The position numbers were made by a program, and so were the translations under genes. A stretch of DNA of 64,000 bases from positions 62,001 to 126,000 of the forward strand of contig NZ_FOAG01000008.1 in assembly GCF_900109455.1 (NCBI RefSeq), in the 5' to 3' direction. The notes beneath the pieces are model-generated. The model ran no database searches and had not been told where the DNA came from. It was given only the letters and a program-made list of their open reading frames with translations. Source of the DNA: Roseovarius azorensis. Its GTDB lineage: Bacteria; Pseudomonadota; Alphaproteobacteria; Rhodobacterales; Rhodobacteraceae. Below are positions 8,305 through 17,040 of the stretch, in pieces; position 1 is the stretch's first letter; every line of letters begins with the position of its first letter.

Positions 8305-8329
8305 CATGGTTAGCGCAGAGGTAACCATG
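8305..8329 (+). promoter_or_regulatory. inverted repeat enclosing the ribosome-binding site of the outer-membrane protein gene
   Basis: CATGGTTA (8305-8312) and TAACCATG (8322-8329) form a perfect 8-bp stem with loop GCGCAGAGG. The start codon at 8327 lies in the 3' arm and the likely Shine-Dalgarno AGAGG lies in the loop. This is the same layout as at the VanZ-like start. It may also be a protein operator instead of an RNA fold. Confidence 0.4.
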
Positions 8330-8986
8330 TCGCGACTCCTGATCCTCGGGCTGATCCTGATGCCGTGGCTGGCGGTCATGGCCACCGCAGGCGCGTGGCC
8401 GCGTGACAAGGGGCAGGTCTTTGCCGTGCTTTCGGGACAGATCGAGGGGCCGGATGAATTCGGGTTCTACCGGCAGAGCAACGCGCTCTATGCCGAATAC
8501 GGCGTGACCGGACGGCTGACGCTGGGCGTCGATCTGGGCGGGGACGCGCTGCGCATGAACAAGACGATTGCCTTTCTGCGCTGGCCACTGGGGCGGGTGG
8601 ACAGGTCTCTGAAACTTGCCTTCGAATTGGGCGCCGGACAGGTCGAAGAAAAAAACGCCCTGCGCCCCGGCCTGTCGTTGGGGCGCGGTTTCATGCTGGG
8701 CGGACGTCAAGGCTGGCTGGCAGTGGATGGTCGCGCGGTGCTCTTTGGCGGGCGTGACGTGGCCCTGGAAAGTGATATCACTTTCGGGCTGTCGGCCAGC
8801 CGGAAAACCAGGATGATCCTGCAACTGCAATCCGGACGGCCCGATACGGGCGATCCCTATGCCCGGTTCGCCCCCTCGCTCATCTACGAGACGAAACCGG
8901 GCCAGCAGGTCGAACTGGGCGTGATCACACCCATCGCCGGAGGGGGCGACAACGGAATCAGGCTGGGTCTCTGGCGCAGGTTCTGA
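8327..8986 (+). CDS. predicted outer-membrane beta-barrel protein, function unknown
   Basis: The 219-residue product has a signal peptide (MSRLLILGLILMPWLAVMATAGAWP, residues 1-25) and then alternating amphipathic strands such as LTLGVDLGGDALRMNKTIAF and RSLKLAFELGAGQVEE. It ends in a C-terminal aromatic (IRLGLWRRF), as outer-membrane barrels do. I chose ATG 8327 because AGAGG precedes it and the signal peptide begins there; ATG 8306 is possible in frame. No enzyme motif is seen. It is transcribed away from the ABM operon from a shared 112-bp region and is followed by a convergent gene. Confidence 0.6.
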   Translation: MSRLLILGLILMPWLAVMATAGAWPRDKGQVFAVLSGQIEGPDEFGFYRQSNALYAEYGVTGRLTLGVDLGGDALRMNKTIAFLRWPLGRVDRSLKLAFELGAGQVEEKNALRPGLSLGRGFMLGGRQGWLAVDGRAVLFGGRDVALESDITFGLSASRKTRMILQLQSGRPDTGDPYARFAPSLIYETKPGQQVELGVITPIAGGGDNGIRLGLWRRF

Positions 8987-9006
8987 CCCAGGCCAGAGCC
9001 TGCGGC

Positions 9007-11298
9007 TCATAACGGATCGTCGATCCGCACGCGCAGGACGACTGTGCCGGATACCGGCCCCGGCCAGCGCAGGGTGATCTGATCGCCAGCGCCCCCCTGC
9101 CCGGCCTCGGCATAGGGTGCGGCAAAGACGACCGCCCCGGACGCATCACGCAACGGTCCCGCGGCGACGACCGACTCGACGGTCTGCGCCCATGCCCCGA
9201 AAGGCAGTTTCGGCGCAGGCGAAACGACCCATGCCGCCTGTGCGCTGCTTTCCGTATGCTGGAGCGCGAGCGGGCTTGCCACGCTTGTGTTCACGTTGTG
9301 AAAGGCGTTCCCGGCAAAGGTGATGTTGCGGATCCGGTCATAATCCAGATCGGCAAAGCTGGTATCCACCGCCTCGACCCGATCGGTATTCGCGCCGATG
9401 ATCCGAAAGGAATTGCCAGTCACGTTGAGATTGTTAAGGAAATGGCCCGCCCCATGCGGCCTGACCATCAGGAAAGTGAACCAAGGGGCCACATCGCTGG
9501 CGAGAAACACGTTGCCGATCAGGCTGAGCGCGCTGAACGAGAACTCGCTGGCGAATTCCGGCGCCTGATCGTGTTCGTTGCCCCATTCGACAAAGCAGTT
9601 GTCGATGTAATTGCCGGTGAGCGTGCCACGATTGTTGGTCCGCGTCAGCACGAACCCCGCCGTGCGGATGCCGTTCTGTGCCGAGTCGCCCTGGAACACA
9701 TGGTTCCCCGACAGAATCGAACTGGACCCCGCGATCACGCCGAAATGCCGGAAATGCACCACGCGATTGTCGCGCACCTTGATGTCATTGGCGTTGGCGT
9801 TGAACCCGATCGAGACACGCTGGGTCGACAGGAGCGGGCTTTCATCGGACAGGAACTGGCAGCGGTCGATCATCATGCCCTGATCGCCTTCGCCATGGCT
9901 GGTGATGCCACGATCCCTGGGCCGGGTAATGAAGCAATCGCGGAAATGGTTGGCCGACCCCTGCGGCGGCAACATGACCGCGCTGCAATGGCCGCCGCAC
10001 TGAAAGTCGATCTCGGAGAAGACCATGCGCGAAATATCCGCGAACCCGCTGAAATCGAGCATGTATCTGAACCGCCGGAAGGTGAACACCTGCGTGCCCG
10101 CCGCGTCGAACAGCGGCTGGCTGATATCAAGGCGCTGCGCTGCGACATTCTTTGCGGTGACATAGACCTCGCGGCCCACGCCATTGCCCTGGATCAATGC
10201 CCCAACCGGGATATTGGCGACATCCACCACATTGCTCAGCCGCTTGGCATCCGCCGGATCATAGGTCGCCTGCGAGGTCAGCACCTCGGTATCCCAGGCC
10301 GCGCCGGGAAAGACCGAGAATTGGCCATTCTCGATCACATGGCGCTGATTGTAGCTGCTTTTGTTGCCGACCGCCGCCGCCATATCAATCGGCGCACGCA
10401 GCGCCACCTTGCGCCCGCGCAGGTCTAGCGCGACATGGCCCGGATTGTTCAGCAGCGCCTGATACGCCTTCTTGAAGGCCAACTCGCCATCGCCGAAGGC
10501 GTCGATATAGGCGGGCAGATCGAAATTGGCGGTCAGCGCCAGAATCGCCGCATCGGGCATCACCAGACTGCCCTCGAACCTGATGCGGCTCTGGATCGTG
10601 GTGCTCTGACCCAGGAAATAGGTGCCGGCGGGCACGATGATCTCGCGGCCCTGCGCCGCCGTATCGGCGGCCTCGAAAGCGGCGTGATCGTCCGTCGCCC
10701 CGTCACCGATAGCACCGTAATCGCGCACATCGACCGCGCTCACGATCTTGCCCAGAAAGACCGCGCTGACATCCTCGATGGTGATGTCGTCGATTCGCAC
10801 GATGCCACCACTGGGTCCGGTCAGATCAATCCCGAAATGTCCGAACAGGGCGTCACGGCCCCAGACCATATCCACCCCCATGCGCGCGCCGGTGCCGACG
10901 ATGGCGCTGACCTCGACCACCTCGCCATAACTGGTCAGCGTCACCGACGGCCCGCTGAGCGTCACGCCCGCCAGCGGCACGCCACCCGCACCCCCGGCAA
11001 AGCCCGCAATCCGCACCTCGGGCAGGTTGCCCGCTATGGCCTTGATCCGCGCGCGGATCTGCAAATAACAGCCGGGCAGGATCGGTGTCTCGCCCATGTA
11101 GCGCAGCTTTTGCAGGCTTTCGGTCTTCTGCAGTTCCAGCGCGCCGCCGAAATCCTGATCCGCCGGCACAAATGTCGCATTGGCGGCGCCTTCATAGGTG
11201 TCAGAGCCGGGCGTGCCGTCGCCGCTTGACCATTGACCCAATCCTGCCGCAAAGGGCAGTGGCATGAAAACGATGCCGTCGGTGATTGCCTTGTTCAT
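9007..11298 (-). CDS. right-handed parallel beta-helix (pectate-lyase-3 type) protein
   Basis: The 763-residue product starts MNKAITDGIVFMPLPFAAGL. An N-terminal beta-sandwich-like region covers about residues 1-200. The pectate-lyase-superfamily entry motif VRDYGAIGDGATDDHAAFEAA sits at about 216-236, and parallel beta-helix repeats then run to about 690. There is no signal peptide, so export would need a type I or other route if it is extracellular. Similar proteins occur in many Rhodobacteraceae and resemble surface polysaccharide-active or tailspike-like helices. The start at 11298 was chosen over an extension to 11373 because the latter reads through a hairpin-rich intergenic region. The gene lies downstream of nusB with one copy of the hairpin repeat between. 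Confidence 0.7.
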   Translation of the reverse strand: MNKAITDGIVFMPLPFAAGLGQWSSGDGTPGSDTYEGAANATFVPADQDFGGALELQKTESLQKLRYMGETPILPGCYLQIRARIKAIAGNLPEVRIAGFAGGAGGVPLAGVTLSGPSVTLTSYGEVVEVSAIVGTGARMGVDMVWGRDALFGHFGIDLTGPSGGIVRIDDITIEDVSAVFLGKIVSAVDVRDYGAIGDGATDDHAAFEAADTAAQGREIIVPAGTYFLGQSTTIQSRIRFEGSLVMPDAAILALTANFDLPAYIDAFGDGELAFKKAYQALLNNPGHVALDLRGRKVALRAPIDMAAAVGNKSSYNQRHVIENGQFSVFPGAAWDTEVLTSQATYDPADAKRLSNVVDVANIPVGALIQGNGVGREVYVTAKNVAAQRLDISQPLFDAAGTQVFTFRRFRYMLDFSGFADISRMVFSEIDFQCGGHCSAVMLPPQGSANHFRDCFITRPRDRGITSHGEGDQGMMIDRCQFLSDESPLLSTQRVSIGFNANANDIKVRDNRVVHFRHFGVIAGSSSILSGNHVFQGDSAQNGIRTAGFVLTRTNNRGTLTGNYIDNCFVEWGNEHDQAPEFASEFSFSALSLIGNVFLASDVAPWFTFLMVRPHGAGHFLNNLNVTGNSFRIIGANTDRVEAVDTSFADLDYDRIRNITFAGNAFHNVNTSVASPLALQHTESSAQAAWVVSPAPKLPFGAWAQTVESVVAAGPLRDASGAVVFAAPYAEAGQGGAGDQITLRWPGPVSGTVVLRVRIDDPL

Positions 11299-11430
11299 GG
11301 AGTTCCCTTTCGTTGTCCCGCAGCCTGCGCGCGCCTTGCGCATGGCCGGTGCGATGGGCGAGGGAATTATCAACGCGGGGTTAACCGGGTCTCACAGCAC
11401 CGTGACGATGCCGGGAGGACCAGAACACTC

Positions 11431-11478
11431 TTTCACTGTTCTTCAAAATACTCCGGGGGTTTGGGGGCTGGCCCCCAA
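11431..11478 (-). repeat. hairpin repeat copy 1, downstream of nusB
   Basis: On the minus strand a 7-bp stem (TTGGGGG / CCCCCAA, 11478-11461) is followed by ACCCCCGGAGTATTTTGAAG. It is related to six other copies in the window. It lies 22 bp after the nusB stop, a terminator-like position. Confidence 0.65.
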
Positions 11479-11500
11479 TCATGGTCTGCGCCCGAGCGCC

Positions 11501-11983
11501 TCAGAAGGCGTCGGGCCTTGCCTCGCGCGCCATGTGGTCGAGCACGGCGTTGACGAATTTCGCCTCCTTGCCTTCGGGGTAGAACGCCTTGGCCACGTCG
11601 ACGAATTCCATGATCACCACCTTGGGCGGCGTATCCGATTGTGTCATCTCTGCCCCTGCGGCCCGAAAGAGCGCGCGCAAGGTCGGGTCGATCCGCGCGA
11701 TCGGCCATTTCGCCACCAGCGCCCGATCGGTCATCTGGTCGATTCTGGCCTGCCAGTTGACCGCATCGTCGATGAGCCTGCGGAAGAGGTCGGCATCGCC
11801 TTCGGCCATCTCGACGCCTTCGTCCACCTCGGCGCCGAACCGGTGCTCAAGAAATTCCTCGCGCACCGCGTCAGAGGTCTGGCCGGAATGTTCCATCTGG
11901 AACAGCGCCTGCACGGCGTAAAGCCGTGCTGCGGATTTCATCTGGCGTTTCCGGTTGCCCGAGAGGGCGGGTTTGTCGCTCAT
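11501..11983 (-). CDS. nusB: transcription antitermination factor NusB
   Basis: The 160-residue product has the all-helical NusB sequence: RKRQMKSAARLYAVQALFQME at the N-terminus, ARIDPTLRALFRAA, and the C-terminal VVIMEFVDVAKAFYPEGKEAKFVNAVLDHMAR. It binds boxA RNA with S10 in rRNA antitermination. The start at 11983 overlaps the ribH stop (ATGA), the usual ribH-nusB arrangement. The longer open frame to 12070 is inside ribH and is rejected. Confidence 0.95.
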   Translation of the reverse strand: MSDKPALSGNRKRQMKSAARLYAVQALFQMEHSGQTSDAVREEFLEHRFGAEVDEGVEMAEGDADLFRRLIDDAVNWQARIDQMTDRALVAKWPIARIDPTLRALFRAAGAEMTQSDTPPKVVIMEFVDVAKAFYPEGKEAKFVNAVLDHMAREARPDAF

Positions 11984-12525
11984 GCCGATGGCTTGTCCTT
12001 TGTCCCGCCCGCCAGCCGGTAATCCTCGGTGGCGGGCTGAAATCCCACGCCCTCGCGCGGACCGCCCCATTTACGGGCGAGGGCGATCAGATGCAAGGCC
12101 GCCGCCGCCGCCCCTGCCCCCTTGTTCATCCGGCCGGGATCGGCGCGCACCTCGGCCTGCGCGCGGGTCTCGACCGTGAGGATGCCGTTGCCGATGCACA
12201 GCCCCTGAAGCCCCAGCAGGGTGATCCCCCGCGAACTGTCGTTGCAGACGGTTTCGTAATGCGTCGTCTCGCCCCGGATGACGCAGCCAAGCGCCACGTA
12301 GCCGTCAAAATTCGACATGCGTTCGGCGATGCCAATGGCAGTCGGAATCTCCAGCGCGCCGGGCACTTCGGCGATCTCGTATGTGCCGCCCGTAGCCTCG
12401 ATTTCTGCCACCGCCCCGGCGATCAGGTTGTCGGCGATGTCGCGATAGAACGGCGCCACCACGATCAGCAGCTTCACCGGCTTGTCGAATTCCGCGCGGG
12501 GCAGGCTGTATTCATGTTCGGCCAT
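11980..12525 (-). CDS. ribH: 6,7-dimethyl-8-ribityllumazine synthase
   Basis: The 181-residue enzyme condenses 5-amino-6-ribitylaminouracil with dihydroxybutanone phosphate in riboflavin synthesis. It shows VVAPFYRDIADNLIAGA, EVPGALEIPTAI, the loop GCVIRGETTHYE with its phosphate-binding and catalytic His region, and NGILTVETRAQAEVRA. A C-terminal extension of about 25 residues (from GVGFQPATEDY) exceeds the usual core length. It starts 4 bp after ribBX ends and overlaps nusB, forming ribBX-ribH-nusB. Confidence 0.95.
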   Translation of the reverse strand: MAEHEYSLPRAEFDKPVKLLIVVAPFYRDIADNLIAGAVAEIEATGGTYEIAEVPGALEIPTAIGIAERMSNFDGYVALGCVIRGETTHYETVCNDSSRGITLLGLQGLCIGNGILTVETRAQAEVRADPGRMNKGAGAAAAALHLIALARKWGGPREGVGFQPATEDYRLAGGTKDKPSA

Positions 12526-12529
12526 GGCC

Positions 12530-13681
12530 TCAATCCTCGCTCAAAGGCTGGGTGCCGGTGATGGAGATGCCATAGGCGTCCAGACCCAGATAGCGGGTTC
12601 GCGGGCTGTCGGTCAGCAGGATCAGCTCGTGAATGCCCATGGTCGACATGATCTGCGCACCCAGCCCGGTCTGCTTGACGGTGCGCGGGGTGTCGTCATC
12701 CTCCATCTCTCCCGAGAGTTTGGGGCGGGGTTGCCGGAACAGGAACACCGCGCCGCGCCCCTCGCGGGCGATGATCTCCATCGCGCGCGGCAGCTTGCCC
12801 GTCGGGCCATGGGTGCGTCTGGTCAGACCGATGCCCAGAACGTCCTCAAGTGCGTTGAGCGCATGGGCGCGCGCCAGGACCGGGCGACCGTCGGTGATGT
12901 CGCCCTTGACCAGCACGACATGTTCGGTGCCGGTGATCTGGTCGGCAAAAATGCGCATGTCCCAGTCGCCGCCATGGCTGGACGTCACCTGTTCGCGGCG
13001 CGTCTCGGTGATCAGGTTGTCATGCTTGTGGCGATAGGCGATCAGATCGGAAATCGTGCCGATCTTCATCTTGTGGCGCGCGGCGAATTCGATCAGATCC
13101 GGCAGGCGCGCCATGCTGCCGTCCTCTTTCATGATCTCGCAGATCACGCCCGAGGGGTTCAGCCCCGCCAGCCGCGCGATATCGACCGCCGCCTCGGTAT
13201 GACCCGCGCGCACCAGCACCCCGCCGCGCCGGGCGCGCAGGGGAAAGACGTGGCCGGGCGTGGCGATCGCGGCCATGGTGTTCTGTTCGTTGATCGCGGT
13301 GGCGATGGTGAGCGCCCGGTCATGGGCGGAAATGCCGGTGCTCACGCCCTCACGCGCCTCGATCGAGACGGTAAAGGCGGTTTCATGCCGCGAGGAATTG
13401 TTGACCGCCATCATCGGCAGGCCCAGCCGGTCGATCCGTTCAGCGGTCATCGGCAGGCAGATCAGGCCGCGCCCGTGAGTGGCCATGAAGTTGATCGCCT
13501 CGGGCGTGGCGAATTCGGCGGGGATGACGAAATCGCCCTCGTTCTCGCGGTCCTCGTGATCGACAAGGATCACCATGCGCCCCGCGCGCGCCTCACGGAT
13601 GATTTCCTCGGTGGGAGAGATCGCATGGCGCAGGTCGGCCTCGACGGGGCCGGGTTTCTCGAACGGGACGGTGTCGGACAT
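12530..13681 (-). CDS. ribB: 3,4-dihydroxy-2-butanone-4-phosphate synthase with degenerate GTP-cyclohydrolase-II-like domain (RibBX)
   Basis: The product has 383 residues. Residues 1-215 form an intact RibB domain: VDHEDRENEGDF acidic metal-binding motif, GLICLPM, SSRHETAFTVSIEAREGVSTGIS, RRGGVLVRAGHTEAAVD. The C-terminal half aligns with GTP cyclohydrolase II in order and length, but the region VLARAHALNALEDVLGIGL stands where the zinc cysteine cluster should be. No cysteine occurs after about residue 205, so this domain cannot bind the catalytic zinc in the usual way. This matches the RibBX type described in alphaproteobacteria. The long upstream open frame to 14860 is antisense to the next gene and is rejected. 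Confidence 0.9.
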   Translation of the reverse strand: MSDTVPFEKPGPVEADLRHAISPTEEIIREARAGRMVILVDHEDRENEGDFVIPAEFATPEAINFMATHGRGLICLPMTAERIDRLGLPMMAVNNSSRHETAFTVSIEAREGVSTGISAHDRALTIATAINEQNTMAAIATPGHVFPLRARRGGVLVRAGHTEAAVDIARLAGLNPSGVICEIMKEDGSMARLPDLIEFAARHKMKIGTISDLIAYRHKHDNLITETRREQVTSSHGGDWDMRIFADQITGTEHVVLVKGDITDGRPVLARAHALNALEDVLGIGLTRRTHGPTGKLPRAMEIIAREGRGAVFLFRQPRPKLSGEMEDDDTPRTVKQTGLGAQIMSTMGIHELILLTDSPRTRYLGLDAYGISITGTQPLSED

Positions 13682-13837
13682 GGGATGATCCCCCTCGCAG
13701 CATGCAGCCCGGCCCGGATACCGCAGGCGGACGGCAATGGCCAGAGGGGATTGGCGCCGCCTCGCCATGCGATTTAAGGTTTGCACCCCTCCGCGCCAGG
13801 CCTCAGACTGTGCGGAAATATTCCTGAGAGGTCGACC

Positions 13838-15154
13838 ATGACACTTGCCCGCCGCCCCTGGGTGTCCGCCCATTGCGAGGATTTGATCCAGACGCTTGCC
13901 AGCCGCACCGCCGCCGAGGGCGCGGATGCGATCGCCACACGGATCGAGGCCTTGGCGCAGGAAAACCGCCGCATCCACGAGGCCGAATGTTTCAACCTCA
14001 ACCCCGCCACCAACGTGATGAACCCGCGCGCCGAGGCGCTGTTGTCCTCTGGCATCGGGTCGCGCCCGTCGCTGGGCTATCCGGGCGACAAATACGAGAT
14101 GGGGCTGGAGGCGATCGAGGAAATCGAGGTGATCGCGGCAGAGCTGGCGGCCGAGGTATTCGGCGCGACCCATGCCGAAATTCGTGTGCCTTCGGGGGCG
14201 ATTGCCAATCTCTACGGCTTCATGGCCACCTGTCGGCCGGGCGACACGATCATCGCCCCGCCTGCCAGCATCGGCGGGCATGTGACGCATCATGCGCCGG
14301 GTTGCGCGGGGCTTTACGGCTTGCGGATTCTTGAGGCCCCCGTGAACGCGGATGGCTATACGGTCGATGTCGCGGCGCTGCGCCTGCTGGCGCTGGCCGA
14401 ACGGCCCCGGCTGATTACCCTGGGCGCGAGCCTGAACCTGTGTGAGCATCCGGTGCGCGAGGTGCGCGCGATTGCCGACGAGGTGGGCGCAAAGCTGCTG
14501 TTCGACGCCGCGCATCAGTGCGGGATCATCGCGGGGGGCGCATGGCGGAACCCGCTGGACGAGGGCGCACATCTGATGACGATGAGCACCTACAAGAGCC
14601 TCGGTGGCCCCGCCGGGGGCCTTATCGTTACGAATGAGGCGGGTCTGGCCGAACGGCTGGACGCCATCGCCTTTCCGGGCATGACCGCCAATTTCGACGC
14701 GGCGAAATCGGCGGCGCTGGCGGTGACGCTGCTGGACTGGCGGGTGCATGGGCGCGCCTATGCGGCGCAGATGGTGGCCGTGGCGCAGGCGCTGGCGGCG
14801 GCGCTGGAGGATGAGGGGCTGCCGGTTTTCAAGGCGGCGCAGGGCGCCACGCAGTCGCATCAGTTCGCGGTCGAGGCGACCGGGTTTGGCGGCGGTCAGG
14901 CGGCATCAAAGACGCTGCGCCGGGCGGGATTTCTGGCCTGCGGCATCGGCTTGCCGATCGCTCCCGTGGTCGGCGACATGAACGGGCTGCGCATCGGTAC
15001 GCCGGAACTGGTCCGCTGGGGTGTGACGCCAGAAGATGCGACCCGAATGGCCGGGCTGATCGCGCGGGCGCTCAGGGGCAATGACCCGGACGCGCTGTTG
15101 CCGGAAGTGTCGGAATGGCGGCAGAGCTTTGACCGGTTACACTACGTGACATGA
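13838..15154 (+). CDS. serine hydroxymethyltransferase-like PLP enzyme (divergent GlyA paralogue)
   Basis: The 438-residue product has SHMT-type blocks in order: SLGYPGDKYEMG (78-89), VPSGAIANLYGF (118-129), PPASIGGHVTHH (141-152) and LFDAAHQCGIIAGG (221-234). The PLP-lysine region is MSTYKSLGGPAGG, with Lys253. Canonical GlyA has a THKTLRGPRGG loop there, so this is a distinct subfamily, perhaps acting on an alpha-methyl or other hydroxy amino acid; the substrate is not determinable. The start at 13838 follows GAGAGG and is preferred to ATG 13781. It diverges from ribBX across 156 bp. Confidence 0.75.
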   Translation: MTLARRPWVSAHCEDLIQTLASRTAAEGADAIATRIEALAQENRRIHEAECFNLNPATNVMNPRAEALLSSGIGSRPSLGYPGDKYEMGLEAIEEIEVIAAELAAEVFGATHAEIRVPSGAIANLYGFMATCRPGDTIIAPPASIGGHVTHHAPGCAGLYGLRILEAPVNADGYTVDVAALRLLALAERPRLITLGASLNLCEHPVREVRAIADEVGAKLLFDAAHQCGIIAGGAWRNPLDEGAHLMTMSTYKSLGGPAGGLIVTNEAGLAERLDAIAFPGMTANFDAAKSAALAVTLLDWRVHGRAYAAQMVAVAQALAAALEDEGLPVFKAAQGATQSHQFAVEATGFGGGQAASKTLRRAGFLACGIGLPIAPVVGDMNGLRIGTPELVRWGVTPEDATRMAGLIARALRGNDPDALLPEVSEWRQSFDRLHYVT

Positions 15155-15184
15155 CACGGCTCATTGCCGCGCGGCCATGCGGGA

Positions 15185-15523
15185 TCAGGTGATCCGGATC
15201 GGATACCGGTCTGGTTCGGCGAACACGTCGATCACCCGCGTGCCCGCCTTGATCAGCGCGCCATGCTCTACATCTGCGTCGATCGAATAGCTGTCACCCG
15301 GACCATAGACCCTTGTCTTGCCACCGATGGTGAACTCGATCTCGCCCTCTACGACCGTTCCCCATTGTGCCCCGTGACGATGCGGCGGCAGTTCCATATC
15401 CTTGAGAAAGGTAAAGAACACGCACAGCCCATGATCAGAGCGGATTGCCCGCGTCTGGACCACGTCTTCGGAAAAGGGAACGTCGATTGACGGGAAGCCC
15501 ATGATGAAATTGGGAAAGCTCAT
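15185..15523 (-). CDS. cupin domain protein
   Basis: The 112-residue single-domain cupin carries the metal-site pattern PPHRHGAQWGTVVEGEIEF (about 50-68) and GPGDSYSIDADVEHGALI (about 77-94). The role is unknown; small cupins are often dioxygenases, isomerases or sensor domains. The start at 15523 is supported by GAGGTGA upstream; the extension to 15622 has no such signal. It converges with the GlyA-like gene, leaving 30 bp between stops. Confidence 0.75.
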   Translation of the reverse strand: MSFPNFIMGFPSIDVPFSEDVVQTRAIRSDHGLCVFFTFLKDMELPPHRHGAQWGTVVEGEIEFTIGGKTRVYGPGDSYSIDADVEHGALIKAGTRVIDVFAEPDRYPIRIT

Positions 15524-15585
15524 CTGCGTCACCTCTTGCTTGGAAAGCTTCAGCTTGAGCGGCGCAGACCAACTACGCAATGAAA

Positions 15586-16866
15586 TTAATGCAACTTTTT
15601 CCGAATCCGCTGCACCATCCACCAGACCAGTGCGACCACCGGCAGGGTCACGGCGGCGGTGATCATGCCCTTGCTCACGCCAAACACATCCGATACCGGA
15701 TAGAGCAGATAGCCCGCCAGCGACACGGCATAGTAGCTGATCGCCACCACCGACAGCCCCTCGACCGTGCGTTGCAGCCTGAGTTGCAGATCGGCGCGGC
15801 GGTCCATGCTCTCCAGCAGCGCCTGGTTCTGCGCGCTGCGGTCCACATCGACGCGGGTGCGCAACAATTCTCCGGCGCGCATCGCCCGGTCGGCCATGGC
15901 CGACAGCCGGTCCTTGGTGGCGCGCACGGTGTGCATCGCCGGATCATAGCGGCGCATCATGAATTCCGCGAATGTCTGGCGGCCCTCGAAACGTTCCTCG
16001 CGCAGCACCGCGATGCGCTGATGCACGATCTGCTCATAGGCCGCGGTCGCGCCGAACCGGAACGAGGATTGCGCCACCAGCGATTCCAGTTCCGCCGAGA
16101 CGCGCAGCAGGCTCTGCAGGGTTTGCTCGGCGGGCTGGCTGCCGCCGGTCATGTCGCCGATGAGGCGGCTTAGCTGGCTGTCGGTCTCGCCCATCTGGCG
16201 GCCCATCTCGCGGACGCGGGCAAAGCCCAGCATCGACATCGCCTTGTAGGTCTCGATCTCGCAGAGGCGCTGCACGATCCGCCCGATCCGCCGCGCGCCG
16301 GTCGTGGGCGCGACATGCAGTGAAAAGCGCAGGTGCCCCGCCGGGTCGATCCGGAAATCCCCCGCGATCACGGCGGCATCGTCGAGCACACGCGCCACCG
16401 CCACGCTTTCCGAGACGAACCAATGATCGATCTCGTCGCGGGTGGTCTCGCGGCTTTTCCATGGCGCAACACGGATCATCGCGGAGGTCACCCGCAAACC
16501 CGGCGCGGCGGCCAGCCACTCGGTTGGAAACACCTCGAAATCCGCCGGATCGAAGGGGCGGGAACTGACGCCTTCGGTAAAGACGGTGTAGGTCACCATC
16601 TCGGTATGGCTTTCCCATTTCAGGCTGTGCCGCCCGATCTGGCCCGAGTAATGCGTGGCGCCAGGCTGCGGGTGCGTGGCCCCGTAACGATCCAGAAGCG
16701 CCGTCAGATGCGCCAGATCCGCCGCCCGGTCGCGCTTGGCCGCGTCATGCGGTTGCTTTACGGCCAGAAACACCGCCGTGCAGGGCGCGGTAAGCGAGGG
16801 AAAGGGCCGCGCGTGCAGCTCGTTGGCCAGCTCATAGCGCAGCGGATGATCTTTGATGGGGGACAT
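15586..16866 (-). CDS. DUF3422 family membrane protein
   Basis: The 426-residue product begins SPIKDHPLRYELANELHARPFP, a family hallmark. It has a long helical middle region (about 200-370) rich in Arg/Glu and Gln, and two C-terminal membrane segments (VVAISYYAVSLAGYLLYPVS and ITAAVTLPVVALVWWMVQ) before a basic tail. Its function is unknown. The start at 16866 was chosen for AGGAGA upstream; the frame extends to 16932 without a better site. Confidence 0.8.
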   Translation of the reverse strand: MSPIKDHPLRYELANELHARPFPSLTAPCTAVFLAVKQPHDAAKRDRAADLAHLTALLDRYGATHPQPGATHYSGQIGRHSLKWESHTEMVTYTVFTEGVSSRPFDPADFEVFPTEWLAAAPGLRVTSAMIRVAPWKSRETTRDEIDHWFVSESVAVARVLDDAAVIAGDFRIDPAGHLRFSLHVAPTTGARRIGRIVQRLCEIETYKAMSMLGFARVREMGRQMGETDSQLSRLIGDMTGGSQPAEQTLQSLLRVSAELESLVAQSSFRFGATAAYEQIVHQRIAVLREERFEGRQTFAEFMMRRYDPAMHTVRATKDRLSAMADRAMRAGELLRTRVDVDRSAQNQALLESMDRRADLQLRLQRTVEGLSVVAISYYAVSLAGYLLYPVSDVFGVSKGMITAAVTLPVVALVWWMVQRIRKKLH

Positions 16867-16983
16867 GCGCCGGTCTCCTGATGTCAGCGCCTCCATAACC
16901 TGTCCCGCCGACACGAAAAAGCGTTTTCTCAAGCAAAGCCAATGATTTAGCGGAATGCGACCGTATACTGCCCAACGCCTCGG

Positions 16984-17029
16984 CTTCTTCTTGGTCTAAA
17001 TACCCCGAATCCGCGACCCGCCAAAGGCG
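16984..17029 (-). repeat. hairpin repeat copy 7 (diverged), downstream of pntB
   Basis: On the minus strand a short hairpin CGCC-TTT-GGCG (17029-17019) precedes GGATTCGGGGTATTTAGACC and AAGAAGAAG. The hairpin-then-CGGGGTATTT order resembles the other copies. It is the most diverged member. Confidence 0.45.
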
Positions 17030-17040
17030 AAACAACAGGA

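Noticed and set aside
13682-13837. FMN riboswitch upstream of ribBX
   Set aside because: The 156-bp divergent region is GC-rich and I could not find the conserved RFN-element blocks.
12530-14860. 776-residue minus-strand open frame, apparently a RibB fusion
   Set aside because: The RibB sequence begins at 13681; the extra part is antisense to the GlyA-like gene and has low-complexity His/Arg/Gln-rich content typical of GC-rich shadow frames.
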